From [Eubacterium] saphenum (lineage in GTDB: Bacteria; Bacillota; Clostridia; Oscillospirales; Ruminococcaceae): a DNA stretch of 24,116 bases. The stretch's first letter is position 1, and every line of letters starts with the position of its first letter. Position numbers and translations under genes: made by a program. Of this stretch, positions 14,414 through 22,508 are shown piece after piece. Under the pieces are notes generated by a model. It was not told the DNA's origin, searched no databases, and worked only from the letters and a program-made list of their open reading frames with translations. The stretch spans positions 1 through 24,116 of the forward strand of contig SFJQ01000017.1 of NCBI GenBank assembly GCA_004555855.1, read 5' to 3'.

Positions 14414-14455
14414 AGCAGACAAGGGCGTCTAAATCGAACGCTTGTCTGCTTTTTT
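14414..14455 (+). terminator. Leader terminator (attenuator candidate)
   Basis: AGCAGACAAG (14414-14423) pairs perfectly with CTTGTCTGCT (14441-14450), followed by six T (14450-14455). It lies between the operon promoter and the ATP-binding gene, so expression downstream needs antitermination or read-through. The preceding 45 bases are A/G-rich and show no riboswitch fold or PyrR-type consensus that I can recognise. Confidence 0.75.
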
Positions 14456-14480
14456 GCATTTCCCGAAAGGACAGATGGCT

Positions 14481-15254
14481 ATGGATAATCGCACGGAAAT
14501 TTTGCTGGACAATATCGGTATGACCTACAAAACTACCGATGGCAGAGATGTTACAGCGCTCACAAGCGTTTCTCTCGATATTAAAAAAGGAGAGTTTATC
14601 TCGCTGCTCGGACCGTCGGGCTGCGGCAAAACCACGCTTCTGCGGATTATCGCCGACCTCCTCCAGCCAACGCAAGGCACAATTACCGTCGGCGGCGAAA
14701 CTCCCAGACAGGCTCGCCTCAAGCAGCGTTATGGCATAGTTTTTCAAAGCGCCGTGCTGTACGACTGGCGGACGGTCAAGAAAAACGTTATGCTCCCGCT
14801 TGAGATTATGCACGTTCCGAAGGCAGAGCGCTCCGACCGTGCCGATAAAATGCTGGAGCTTGTGGGGCTTTCGGATTTCGCAAACCATTATCCGAACCAG
14901 CTTTCGGGCGGTATGCAGCAGAGAGTTGGAATTGCAAGGGCGCTTGTTCTTCAGCCGGAAATTCTTCTGATGGACGAGCCGTTTTCCGCGCTCGATGAGT
15001 TTACGCGCGAAAAGCTTCACATCGACTTGCTCAAAATCTGGCGCAAAACCAACAAAACCATCATTTTCGTAACCCACAACATTCAGGAGTCGGTTTTCCT
15101 CTCAGACAGGGTTTGCGTTCTTTCTCCGCACCCCGGGCGGCTTTCGGCGGTTGTTGACATTGATTTGCCGCGCCCAAGAACAATGGAAATGAGAAACACT
15201 CCCGAATTTACCGAGCTTGTCGCAAAGGTTCGCGGCAGCTTTGAAGGGGTTTAA
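14481..15254 (+). CDS. ABC transporter ATP-binding protein (nitrate/sulfonate/THI5-type, probable pyrimidine importer)
   Basis: A 257-residue cytoplasmic ATPase that powers the importer formed by the next two genes. Walker A GPSGCGKT (44-51), Q-loop Q89, signature LSGGMQQR from 141, Walker B ILLMDEPF (161-168) and switch His199 in VTHNIQES are all present. The sequence belongs to the SsuB/TauB/ThiZ-like group. The ATG at 14481 was chosen because AAAGGA (14466-14471) lies at a normal distance; the ATG at 14475 is only three bases from it. The next gene starts 12 bases after the stop. The substrate is inferred from the downstream pyrimidine genes. Confidence 0.93.
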   Translation: MDNRTEILLDNIGMTYKTTDGRDVTALTSVSLDIKKGEFISLLGPSGCGKTTLLRIIADLLQPTQGTITVGGETPRQARLKQRYGIVFQSAVLYDWRTVKKNVMLPLEIMHVPKAERSDRADKMLELVGLSDFANHYPNQLSGGMQQRVGIARALVLQPEILLMDEPFSALDEFTREKLHIDLLKIWRKTNKTIIFVTHNIQESVFLSDRVCVLSPHPGRLSAVVDIDLPRPRTMEMRNTPEFTELVAKVRGSFEGV

Positions 15255-15266
15255 GGAGGGTTTTCG

Positions 15267-16088
15267 ATGACAAAAATCAAAAAAATCTTCCGTTCCAGGA
15301 AAATGGTGACGGTTGTGTGGGTTGTCGGGATTTTCGTTATCTGGGAAATTTTCGCGTTTGTCGTTCAGGCTACAAAGCGCACTCCCATAAACGTTCTTCC
15401 GCATATCTGGCAGATTGTCGGCTCGTTTTTCTCGGATAGCAAAGTAAGTGGGCAGCTCACGATGGCTGAGCTTATCGGGCAAAGCTGCGCGGAAACTCTT
15501 CTGAGAGCAGGCGTAGGTTTCCTTATCGGAACGGTTGTCGGGTATGTGCTGGCGCTTCTGATGAACCTCTCGGGCGTTGTCGAGAAAATCGCGTTCCCGT
15601 ATCTTATGCTCATTCAGATGATACCCATTCTGGGAATGGCGCCGATTATCCTCGCGATTACGGGCGACATCAACACCTCGCGTATCGTCATAGCGGCAAT
15701 CCTCACGTTTTACCCCGTTTCAACAAACGTTCTCGCGGGATTTAAGGCGGTCGAACGCGAAAAACACGAGCTTATGTACTCCTACGCGGCAAACAAGTTT
15801 CAGCTTTACACAAAAACGCTTATTCCATCGTGTATCCCGTACTTTTTCACGGGACTGAAAATCTCCGCTCCTATGGCTATCACGGCTTCAATTCTTGTCG
15901 ATACTCTTCAGGGCGGAAACGGGCTTGGGTGTATGCTTTCGCAGTCGCTGAAAGGCGGTATGACGAGGCTTGTGTTCTGGGATATTGTCCTGATAAGCGC
16001 TGTTATCGGCATTCTGAGCTACTGGCTTATGGGCGTTATCGAGCGGCTTCTTTGCCCGTATAAAAGAAAGAAAGGCGGCGCGGAGTGA
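15267..16088 (+). CDS. ABC transporter permease 1 (BPD_transp_1)
   Basis: A 273-residue membrane protein with about six hydrophobic segments, the first at residues 10-35. The cytoplasmic coupling loop (EAA-type) is recognisable at about 170-200 as ERE...ELMYSYAANKFQLYTKTLIPSCIPYFFTGLKIS. It pairs with permease 2, which starts at the TGATG junction, to make the translocation channel. GGAGGG six bases before the ATG is a strong ribosome binding site. Family members move HMP, riboflavin, taurine, nitrate and related compounds. Confidence 0.93.
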   Translation: MTKIKKIFRSRKMVTVVWVVGIFVIWEIFAFVVQATKRTPINVLPHIWQIVGSFFSDSKVSGQLTMAELIGQSCAETLLRAGVGFLIGTVVGYVLALLMNLSGVVEKIAFPYLMLIQMIPILGMAPIILAITGDINTSRIVIAAILTFYPVSTNVLAGFKAVEREKHELMYSYAANKFQLYTKTLIPSCIPYFFTGLKISAPMAITASILVDTLQGGNGLGCMLSQSLKGGMTRLVFWDIVLISAVIGILSYWLMGVIERLLCPYKRKKGGAE

Positions 16089-16891
16089 TGAAATCCAAAC
16101 GTCTTTTACACAACATCTCGGGCGTTGCGCTTCCCGTGCTGTTTGGCGTGTTGCTTGTCGTTCTCTGGCAGACGCAGGTTCTTCACGCGTGGATTGGCAC
16201 GGATACGATTACGCTTCCGCTTCCGACAAGAATTGGCGAAATCATTTCACAGAACTCCGAAACCATCTGGGGACACGTCCAAATCACGCTTGTCGTCACG
16301 CTGGGCGGTCTGGTTATGGGTTCAATTCTCGGATACTTAATCGCGATTATTGCAACGATGTTCTCGAAATGGGGCGCGGGCGGTCTTACAATCGTTTCCG
16401 CATTTAACGCAATCCCGCTTGTTGCGCTTGCTCCCGTTATCAATAACTGGACGAGAGATATCAGCACCGATGTCAGCGTCAGAAGTACGGTTGCGAAAAT
16501 CATCGTGGTCACAATTTCCTGTACTGCAGCGATGAGCGTAAACGCGTTTCGCGGACTTACCGAGCTGAAGCCGTTTTCCGAGGATTTGATGAGCAGCTAT
16601 GCTGCGAAAAAAATCACGGTTTTCACAAAGCTGCGGCTGCCGAACAGCATTCCGTATATCTTCACGGCACTTCGCGTGAGCGTTCCCGCAAGCGTTATCG
16701 GTGCTCTTGTCACCGAGTATTTTGCGGAGGAAACCGTCGGCGTCGGCAGGCAAATCCGCGAAAATATAGTCAAAGGTCAGTACCCGACAGCTTGGGCTTA
16801 TATCGCGGTCGCTTGCGCTATCGGAATAATTTTGTACGCGATTTTGATGATTGCGGAAAAGCTGATTTTGCGAAACAGAAAATCAAGGTAA
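16088..16891 (+). CDS. ABC transporter permease 2 (BPD_transp_1)
   Basis: A 267-residue membrane protein, partner of permease 1. The coupling loop is ELKPFSEDLMSSYAAKKITVFTKLRLPNSIPYIFTALRVS (about residues 157-200). The C-terminus AYIAVACAIGIILYAILMIAEKLIL is a typical final membrane segment. The ATG at 16088 overlaps the stop of permease 1 (TGATG), which gives translational coupling; a GTG one codon upstream is possible. A palindromic element separates it from the binding-protein gene. Confidence 0.92.
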   Translation: MKSKRLLHNISGVALPVLFGVLLVVLWQTQVLHAWIGTDTITLPLPTRIGEIISQNSETIWGHVQITLVVTLGGLVMGSILGYLIAIIATMFSKWGAGGLTIVSAFNAIPLVALAPVINNWTRDISTDVSVRSTVAKIIVVTISCTAAMSVNAFRGLTELKPFSEDLMSSYAAKKITVFTKLRLPNSIPYIFTALRVSVPASVIGALVTEYFAEETVGVGRQIRENIVKGQYPTAWAYIAVACAIGIILYAILMIAEKLILRNRKSR

Positions 16892-16907
16892 TAAGCGAGA
16901 GCTTATA
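16892..16907 (+). other. Small hairpin after permease 2
   Basis: ATAAGC directly after the stop region pairs with GCTTAT around GAGA (stem of six). There is no T-run, so it is more likely an mRNA 3'-end stabiliser than a terminator. Confidence 0.35.
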
Positions 16908-16913
16908 ATAATG

Positions 16914-17070
16914 GTCGCCTCTAAAAACCTTGTTTGAGCGAAAATGTGTATAGCACACCGCCTGCGTCGTCAAACCTCCTTGTAAGGCATCAAGCCTTAC
17001 TTCGTCGGTTTTCCTAGCATTCGGCGCACTCTACCCATTTTCACTTTTCAAAACGATTTTTAGATGCTCC
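16914..17070. repeat. Palindromic (MITE-like) element inside the transporter operon
   Basis: Imperfect terminal inverted repeats lie at 16921-16946 and 17036-17063 (CTAAAAA...TTTGA...GAAAATG on both ends, read inward), extended outward by GCCTCTAAAAA against GCATCTAAAAA. The centre has GTAAGGC (16982-16988) pairing with GCCTTAC (16994-17000). The whole of about 155 bases can fold on itself and encodes nothing. It separates permease 2 from the binding-protein gene. No clear target-site duplication is seen. Copies elsewhere in the genome would confirm mobility. Confidence 0.6.
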
Positions 17071-17116
17071 CAAAAGAAAGAACAAAGAAAGAACATTTGA
17101 AAGGCAGGTAACTAAA

Positions 17117-18292
17117 ATGAAAATGACAAAAAGAAAAAAGTTTGTGGCAGCGGCAGCTGTTGTACTGGCTTGCGCTCAGCTCACCGCTTGCAGCAGCGCA
17201 ACGACTTCCTCTTCATCTTCGTCTTCATCGTCGCCTTCGATTTCTTCCTCCTCATCTGCGGCAGGCTCGGAAAGTTCCTCCTCAACGGCAGAAGGCGGCT
17301 TGATGTCCAACGAGGAAATCATCAAGGCTGCGGCTGCTGCGGGTAAGGTCGGAAACTGGGGACTCGGAAACGAGTACGAAATTCAGGCGCTGCTCACGAA
17401 ATACGGTCTGCCGACTGATTACATCACGATGGATTTCACGATGGACCAGTTCGATACAGACGCGGTAACTCTTGCTTCCGCGATGACCTACAACGAGCTT
17501 GGGCTTGTAAAGAACAGCTATGACGGCGGCTACAACTACGGCGACAGCGTTGGTATTATCGATATGAACGATGAGGGCGTGGCGATGCTCGAGGACAACC
17601 TTTTCTGCTCAAAGGCATTCGCCGAGGCTAACCCGAATACCGTAAAAGCGTTTGTTTCCGCTTCGATGAAGGGCTGGGCTTACGCTTGCGAGCACACCGA
17701 GGAGGCTGCTGAAATCGTATTTGCGGCAGGTTCTTCCGTTTCTGCGGCTCACCAGTCTTATATGGCGGGCGAGGTTGCAAAGCTCGTTACAACCGATATG
17801 AACGGCAATTCCGTTTCTGCGGCAAATGTCGGCAATATGGACGAATCGGCAATGCAGCAGACTCTCGACCTTGCGAAAAAGTACATTATCCTTGAGGACA
17901 GCGCGGCTAAGGAGAAGCTCTCTTCGATGACTCTGGACGATATCAGAAGCACCGCTTATCTCACCTATGACAAGGAAAAGGACGGCGCTCCCGAAAAGAC
18001 CTCCGTTTCCGTTCAGCTTAAGTGGCTGCCTCAGGCGCAGTTTATGGGCTATTATGTAGCTAAGGCTAAGGGCTATTACGATGAAGTCGGTCTTGACGTC
18101 AACATCGTTTCCGGCGGCGGCGACATCTCCGAAACCACCGCGGTTTACAACGGCACGGTTGACTTCGGCGTGACTTGGGTTTCCAACCTCATCAACGCAA
18201 ATGCCGGCGGAATGGAGCTGCTCGAGGTTGCTCAGGTTTATCAGCGCTCGGGACTTGTCCTCGTTTACAAGAACGACAACTACAAAAAGTAA
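17117..18292 (+). CDS. Substrate-binding lipoprotein of the ABC importer, circularly permuted
   Basis: A 391-residue lipoprotein: signal peptide with lipobox LTAC (Cys25), a Ser-rich linker (26-57), then a THI5/NMT1-type binding domain in unusual order. Residues 76-284 (KVGNWGLGNEYEIQALLTKYGL, SAMTYNELGLV, IDMNDEGVAMLEDNLF) correspond to the second part of known family members. Residues 294-391 (VSVQLKWLPQAQFMGYYVAKAKGYYDEVGLDV, VDFGVTWVSNLI, VAQVYQRSGLVLV) correspond to the part that normally follows the signal peptide. The reading frame is uninterrupted across both joints. Binding partner is the two permeases; ligand is probably a pyrimidine or a related compound. AAAGGCAGG is the ribosome binding site. 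Confidence 0.9.
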   Translation: MKMTKRKKFVAAAAVVLACAQLTACSSATTSSSSSSSSSPSISSSSSAAGSESSSSTAEGGLMSNEEIIKAAAAAGKVGNWGLGNEYEIQALLTKYGLPTDYITMDFTMDQFDTDAVTLASAMTYNELGLVKNSYDGGYNYGDSVGIIDMNDEGVAMLEDNLFCSKAFAEANPNTVKAFVSASMKGWAYACEHTEEAAEIVFAAGSSVSAAHQSYMAGEVAKLVTTDMNGNSVSAANVGNMDESAMQQTLDLAKKYIILEDSAAKEKLSSMTLDDIRSTAYLTYDKEKDGAPEKTSVSVQLKWLPQAQFMGYYVAKAKGYYDEVGLDVNIVSGGGDISETTAVYNGTVDFGVTWVSNLINANAGGMELLEVAQVYQRSGLVLVYKNDNYKK

Positions 18293-18336
18293 AAAAATCG
18301 CATTTTGATGTTTTCATTGGTTTTTAAAACGGCTCA

Positions 18337-18405
18337 CGGGCGGTTTTCCGCCGCCCGCGCGTCCGTCGGAAAGCCTGCATTTTCGGATATCGGTTTTCCG
18401 ACGGA
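18337..18405 (+). other. Two GC-rich hairpins between binding protein and dihydropyrimidinase
   Basis: CGGGCGG (18337-18343) pairs with CCGCCCG (18351-18357). TCCGTCGGAAA (18362-18372) pairs with TTTCCGACGGA (18395-18405) around a 22-base loop. Neither has a T-run, so they may protect or process the mRNA rather than end it. Confidence 0.5.
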
Positions 18406-18441
18406 TACGCAAAGTCCGAATTATTTACGGGAGGGTTTTAT

Positions 18442-19806
18442 ATGGAGCTTATCATAAAAAACGGAACGGTTGTTTCCGCAACTCAGATGTACAAGGCGGA
18501 TATCGCCGTGAAGGACGGGAAAATTGCCGCAATCGGCGCGGATTTGTCCGATATGACAGCCGACAAGGTTGTTGACGCGGCGGGAAAGCTGGTGCTTCCG
18601 GGCGCAATTGACGCGCACACGCACCTCGCGATGCCGTTCGGCGGGACGATTTCCTCGGACGATTATTTTGCGGGAACAAGAGCTGCTGCCTGCGGAGGAA
18701 CAACAACGGTGTTCGATTTCGCGCTTCAGAATTTCGATGAGCCTATGGTCGAAACATTCAAGCGCAGAAACGCTCTTGCGGCTCCGGACGCGGCGGTTGA
18801 CTACTCGTTCCACATCGGCGTTAAGGATATCCACGGCGATTTGCTCGACTCAATCGGCGAAGCGTGCGATATGGGAATTACATCTTACAAGGTATTTATG
18901 GTGTATGATTTCGGCGTTTCGGACGGAGTTTTCTTCAAGCTCTTGTCAAAATCCAAGGATTTCGGCGCGCTTATCGCCGTTCACGCGGAGAACAACGAGC
19001 TTGTAAACACGCTCACCGAGCAGTTTATCTCTGAGGGTAAAACGGACGCGTGGTATCACTATATGAGCCGTCCCGAGTTTGTCGAGGGAGAGGCGGACGA
19101 GCGCGCAATCAATCTTGCAAAGGCGGCAAACGCTCCGCTTTATATCGTGCATCTGGCGAATAAACAGGGTGTTGAAGCGGTCACGAAGGCAAAGGACGAG
19201 GGCTATGAAATCTATGCGGAAACTTGTCCGCAGTATCTGGAGTTTACAAGCGATGTCTACAAGCGCGCGGACGGCAGAAACTTTGTCTGCTCGCCGCCTA
19301 TGAAGGGCAAGGAGTCGCAGGACGCTATCTGGGAGGCTATCAAGCGCGGTGATATCGACACGATTGCTACCGACCACTGCCCGTTCCAGCAGAGCGAAAA
19401 GGACTGGGGCTTGAACGATTTCAGAAAAATCCCGAACGGCTGCGCGGGTATCGAAAATATGTATCCGTATATGCTCGGAAAAGCGAACGACGGCGTGCTT
19501 CCGTTTACGAAGGTTGTTGAGCTTTGCGCGACAAATCCCGCGAAGATTTTCGGCTGTACCGACAAGGGTGAAATCGCTGTCGGAAAGGACGCGGATATCG
19601 TCATCTATGACCCGAAGAAGAATTTCACAATTCATCAGGAAAATATGCACTCGGACTGCGACCACACGGTCTGGGAAGGCGTCGAGGTTCACGGTTATCC
19701 TGTGCAGACTTATTCGAGAGGAAAGCTCGTTTTCGACAACGGCGAGTTTGTCGGAGAACGCGGCTGGGGTAAATTTGTAAAGTGTGAGAAGCATAAGGCA
19801 AAATAA
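18442..19806 (+). CDS. Dihydropyrimidinase / D-hydantoinase
   Basis: A 454-residue cyclic amidohydrolase that opens dihydrouracil or dihydrothymine to N-carbamoyl-beta-alanine (or its methyl form), the second step of reductive pyrimidine degradation. The two-zinc site is complete: H59 and H61 (DAHTHL), carbamylated K150 (SYKVFM), H181 (VHAENNE), H237 (VHLANKQG) and D311 (ATDHCPF). Length fits the family. GGGAGGG precedes the ATG. The neighbouring dehydrogenase gene, 18 bases downstream, makes its substrate. A hydantoinase with a different ring substrate is the main alternative. Confidence 0.95.
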   Translation: MELIIKNGTVVSATQMYKADIAVKDGKIAAIGADLSDMTADKVVDAAGKLVLPGAIDAHTHLAMPFGGTISSDDYFAGTRAAACGGTTTVFDFALQNFDEPMVETFKRRNALAAPDAAVDYSFHIGVKDIHGDLLDSIGEACDMGITSYKVFMVYDFGVSDGVFFKLLSKSKDFGALIAVHAENNELVNTLTEQFISEGKTDAWYHYMSRPEFVEGEADERAINLAKAANAPLYIVHLANKQGVEAVTKAKDEGYEIYAETCPQYLEFTSDVYKRADGRNFVCSPPMKGKESQDAIWEAIKRGDIDTIATDHCPFQQSEKDWGLNDFRKIPNGCAGIENMYPYMLGKANDGVLPFTKVVELCATNPAKIFGCTDKGEIAVGKDADIVIYDPKKNFTIHQENMHSDCDHTVWEGVEVHGYPVQTYSRGKLVFDNGEFVGERGWGKFVKCEKHKAK

Positions 19807-19824
19807 ACTGCGAGGGGCGATTTT

Positions 19825-21273
19825 ATGGCATACAAGGGAATGAAACCGAGCGAGGAAGCGGCGCGCTGTCTGCTCTGCGAGAACGCTCCGTGTACGGCGG
19901 CTTGTCCTGAGGGATATGAGCCGGCGAGAGCTGTCAGAGCGGTGAATTTCGAGAATGAGCGCGGCGCGGGAGCTTTTGTCGGCGAAAAATGCAAGAGCTG
20001 TTCCGCACCCTGTGAAAGCGCTTGTATCCACTACGACAGACCTGTCAGAATAAAGGAGCTTGTTTCATCGCTTGCTCCCGCTTCAAAAATCACCGCAGAC
20101 CTTTCAATCGACTTTTGCGGCGTTCATTGCGAAAACCCGTTCTTCCTCAGTTCTTCGGTTGTGGCAAGCAGCTATGAAATGGTTGCCCGAGCGTTTGAAA
20201 TGGGCTGGTCGGGAGCGGTTTACAAGACAATCGGCTTCTATAAGCCAAACGAGGTTTCGCCGAGATTTGACGCGGTGAGGAAAGAGGGAACGCCGTTTGT
20301 CGGTTTTCGCAATATGGAGCAAATAAGCGACCACTCGCTTGAAGAAAATCTTGATATCCTGAAAAGACTCAAGCGCGATTATCCCACGAAAATCATCGTT
20401 TCATCTATTATGGGACAAACGGATGAGGAATGGACGGAGCTTGCGCGGCTTTCCGAGGAAGCGGGCGCGGATATCATCGAGTGTAACTTCTCTTGCCCGC
20501 AGATGAGCGCAAAGGGTATGGGAAGCGACGTCGGGCAAAATCCCGAGCTTGTCGCGCGGTACACGGCGCTTGCTAAAAAGGGAACGAAGCTGCCCGTGCT
20601 TGCCAAAATGACGCCAAATCTCGCGAATATGGAAATACCTGCAATCGCGGCGGTTAAAAGCGGCGCGGACGGTCTTGCCGCGATAAACACGATTAAGAGC
20701 GTAACCACAGCAGCCGGAGCCGAGGTGAGCGGAAAAAGCGCGGTTTCGGGGTACAGCGGAAAAGCTGTCAAGCCCATCGCGCTGCGGTTTATCAGCGATA
20801 TGGCGAAATGCCCGCAGCTTAAAGACGTACCGATAAGCGGAATCGGCGGCATCGAAACATGGCGCGACGCGCTCGATTTTCTCTCGCTCGGCTGCACGAA
20901 TTTGCAGATTACAACGGCGGTTATGCAGTATGGCTACCGCATAATCGACGATTTGATTTCGGGACTTTCCCGCTATATGAGCGAAATCGACGCGAAAAGT
21001 GTTTTGGAGCTTGTCGGAACGGAGCTTGAAAAGATTGTTCCCGCAGACGAGCTTGACAGGGCGACGGTTGTTTTCCCGAAATTTGACAGGGAAATGTGCA
21101 TAGGCTGCGGAAGGTGCTTTGTTTCGTGCAGCGACGGCGGTCACGGCGCGATTTCGTTCGGCGGGGACAGGCAGCCAAAGCTTGACGGCGCAAAATGCGT
21201 TGGCTGTCATTTGTGCAGGCTGGTTTGTCCGACAGGCGCAATCGGCATCTCAAAGCGTTTCCCGAAACGCTGA
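19825..21273 (+). CDS. Dihydropyrimidine dehydrogenase, PreA-type with N-terminal Fe-S extension
   Basis: A 482-residue flavoenzyme that probably reduces uracil/thymine. Residues 10-80 form a Fer4_20-like cluster domain (C15, C18, C23, C27, then C56, C59, C63, C67), normally found on the FAD/NADPH-containing PreT subunit or the N-terminus of mammalian enzyme. Residues 90-400 are the FMN barrel with N221 and active-site C224 (ECNFSCPQM) and N288-T289 (AINTI). The C-terminus has two [4Fe-4S] motifs: C425, C428, C431, C435 and C458, C461, C464, C468. No FAD/NAD(P)H domain and no preT gene are in the window, so electron supply is unclear; ferredoxin is possible. Confidence 0.93.
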   Translation: MAYKGMKPSEEAARCLLCENAPCTAACPEGYEPARAVRAVNFENERGAGAFVGEKCKSCSAPCESACIHYDRPVRIKELVSSLAPASKITADLSIDFCGVHCENPFFLSSSVVASSYEMVARAFEMGWSGAVYKTIGFYKPNEVSPRFDAVRKEGTPFVGFRNMEQISDHSLEENLDILKRLKRDYPTKIIVSSIMGQTDEEWTELARLSEEAGADIIECNFSCPQMSAKGMGSDVGQNPELVARYTALAKKGTKLPVLAKMTPNLANMEIPAIAAVKSGADGLAAINTIKSVTTAAGAEVSGKSAVSGYSGKAVKPIALRFISDMAKCPQLKDVPISGIGGIETWRDALDFLSLGCTNLQITTAVMQYGYRIIDDLISGLSRYMSEIDAKSVLELVGTELEKIVPADELDRATVVFPKFDREMCIGCGRCFVSCSDGGHGAISFGGDRQPKLDGAKCVGCHLCRLVCPTGAIGISKRFPKR

Positions 21274-21291
21274 TAAAAGGAGGCGAACGGT

Positions 21292-22455
21292 TTGGCTATC
21301 ACTTTGACTCAGCTTTGCAGAAACGCTGAGAAAAACTACAATATGAAGCTTGTCGCGGGGCGCGGAGGAATGGACAATACCGTGCGCTGGGTTCACATGG
21401 TTGAGGACAGCGAAGTGCCCGATTTTCTCCACGGAAACGAGCTTGTTTTTACAACGGGCATCGGTCATCTCGGAAGCGAGTGGCTTGAGCCTTTTGTAAA
21501 GTCGCTGAAAGAACACAAGGCCGTCGGTCTTGTCGTCAACCTCGGACCTCATATTGACGCAATTCCGTCACGGGTTATCGTCTACTGCGAGGAGAACGAT
21601 TTTCCGCTGTTTACGCTCCCGTGGCAGGTGAGGATTATCGATATAACCTACAATTTCTGCAGGAAAATCATCGACAATGAGGAAGCGGAAACCACTCTTG
21701 CGGGAGCTTTCAGAAATTTGATTTTCTCACCCGACAAGCGCGAAAATTACGCGGCGGCGCTTGAGCGAAACGGCTTTTCGGAAAACGCGTCTTATGTCGT
21801 TCTGGCGATGTCTGTCAGTGACGGAAAAGCTTCCGCGGTTCAGCTTTTGCGAAACAATCGTTTCGGTTTGTGGCGGCTGATAAAGCGCTCGAAATATCCC
21901 GTGGCGATGTTTTTTCAGGACGACAAGCTGATTTCAGTGCGGCAAAACACCGACCGTGAGGAAATAAGCAGGCTGATAAAAGCGCTGTCCGAGCTTAATC
22001 TTGAGCAAAAGCTGAGCATCGGTATCTCGGACATGGGCGAGGGCTATCGGAGCGTTCCAAATTGCTATAAAGAGGCGGTTTCGGCTCTCGACGCGGCGAT
22101 AATCAAAGGCTGCCGGTCGATGGCATACAGTAATATCGGCGTGTATAAGCTGCTTTTCGGCGTGGAGAACCGAGATGTTCTGCGAACCTATGTTGACGAT
22201 ACTCTCGGAAATCTCATCAGATTCGACAGCTTGAACAATACCGATTATGAGTACACTCTGCGGGTTTATCTCGAATGCAGCGGAAGCGTTCAGATGACAG
22301 CACAGCGGCTTGATGTCCACAGAAACACCGTCAACTACAAGATGAAGGTAATTCGGGAAATCCTTGGAATTGAGATGAATGACGAGGATAAAATGAATAT
22401 TCTTCTCGCGTTCAGAGCGCAGGAAATACTCGGTTCGCGAAAGGAAAAAGGCTGA
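21292..22455 (+). CDS. PucR-family transcriptional regulator
   Basis: A 387-residue regulator. The N-terminal PucR domain (about 1-125: LVAGRGGMDNTVRWVHMVEDSEVPDFLHGNELVFTTG) is the ligand-sensing part. A middle CdaR GGDEF-like region (about 165-285) follows, and the C-terminal HTH_30 (VYLECSGSVQMTAQRLDVHRNTVNYKMKVIREILGI) binds DNA. Family members activate purine or related nitrogen catabolism in response to pathway intermediates. The start is TTG at 21292, supported by GGAGG at 21279-21283 and the preceding gene's end. Position inside the operon argues that it controls this pyrimidine cluster. Confidence 0.93.
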   Translation: MAITLTQLCRNAEKNYNMKLVAGRGGMDNTVRWVHMVEDSEVPDFLHGNELVFTTGIGHLGSEWLEPFVKSLKEHKAVGLVVNLGPHIDAIPSRVIVYCEENDFPLFTLPWQVRIIDITYNFCRKIIDNEEAETTLAGAFRNLIFSPDKRENYAAALERNGFSENASYVVLAMSVSDGKASAVQLLRNNRFGLWRLIKRSKYPVAMFFQDDKLISVRQNTDREEISRLIKALSELNLEQKLSIGISDMGEGYRSVPNCYKEAVSALDAAIIKGCRSMAYSNIGVYKLLFGVENRDVLRTYVDDTLGNLIRFDSLNNTDYEYTLRVYLECSGSVQMTAQRLDVHRNTVNYKMKVIREILGIEMNDEDKMNILLAFRAQEILGSRKEKG

Positions 22456-22508
22456 TTTTCCGCGCTATTGCGGTTTATTTTTGAAATTTGAAAGGAAATG
22501 AGCAACTT

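Noticed and set aside
17180..17290. Ser-codon repeat tract of the binding lipoprotein as a phase-variable repeat
   Set aside because: Codons are mixed (TCT, TCC, TCA, TCG) without a long perfect unit, so it looks like an ordinary flexible lipoprotein linker.
22460..22479. Terminator after the pucR-type gene (CCGC/GCGG with T-rich tail)
   Set aside because: The stem has only four pairs, too weak to call.
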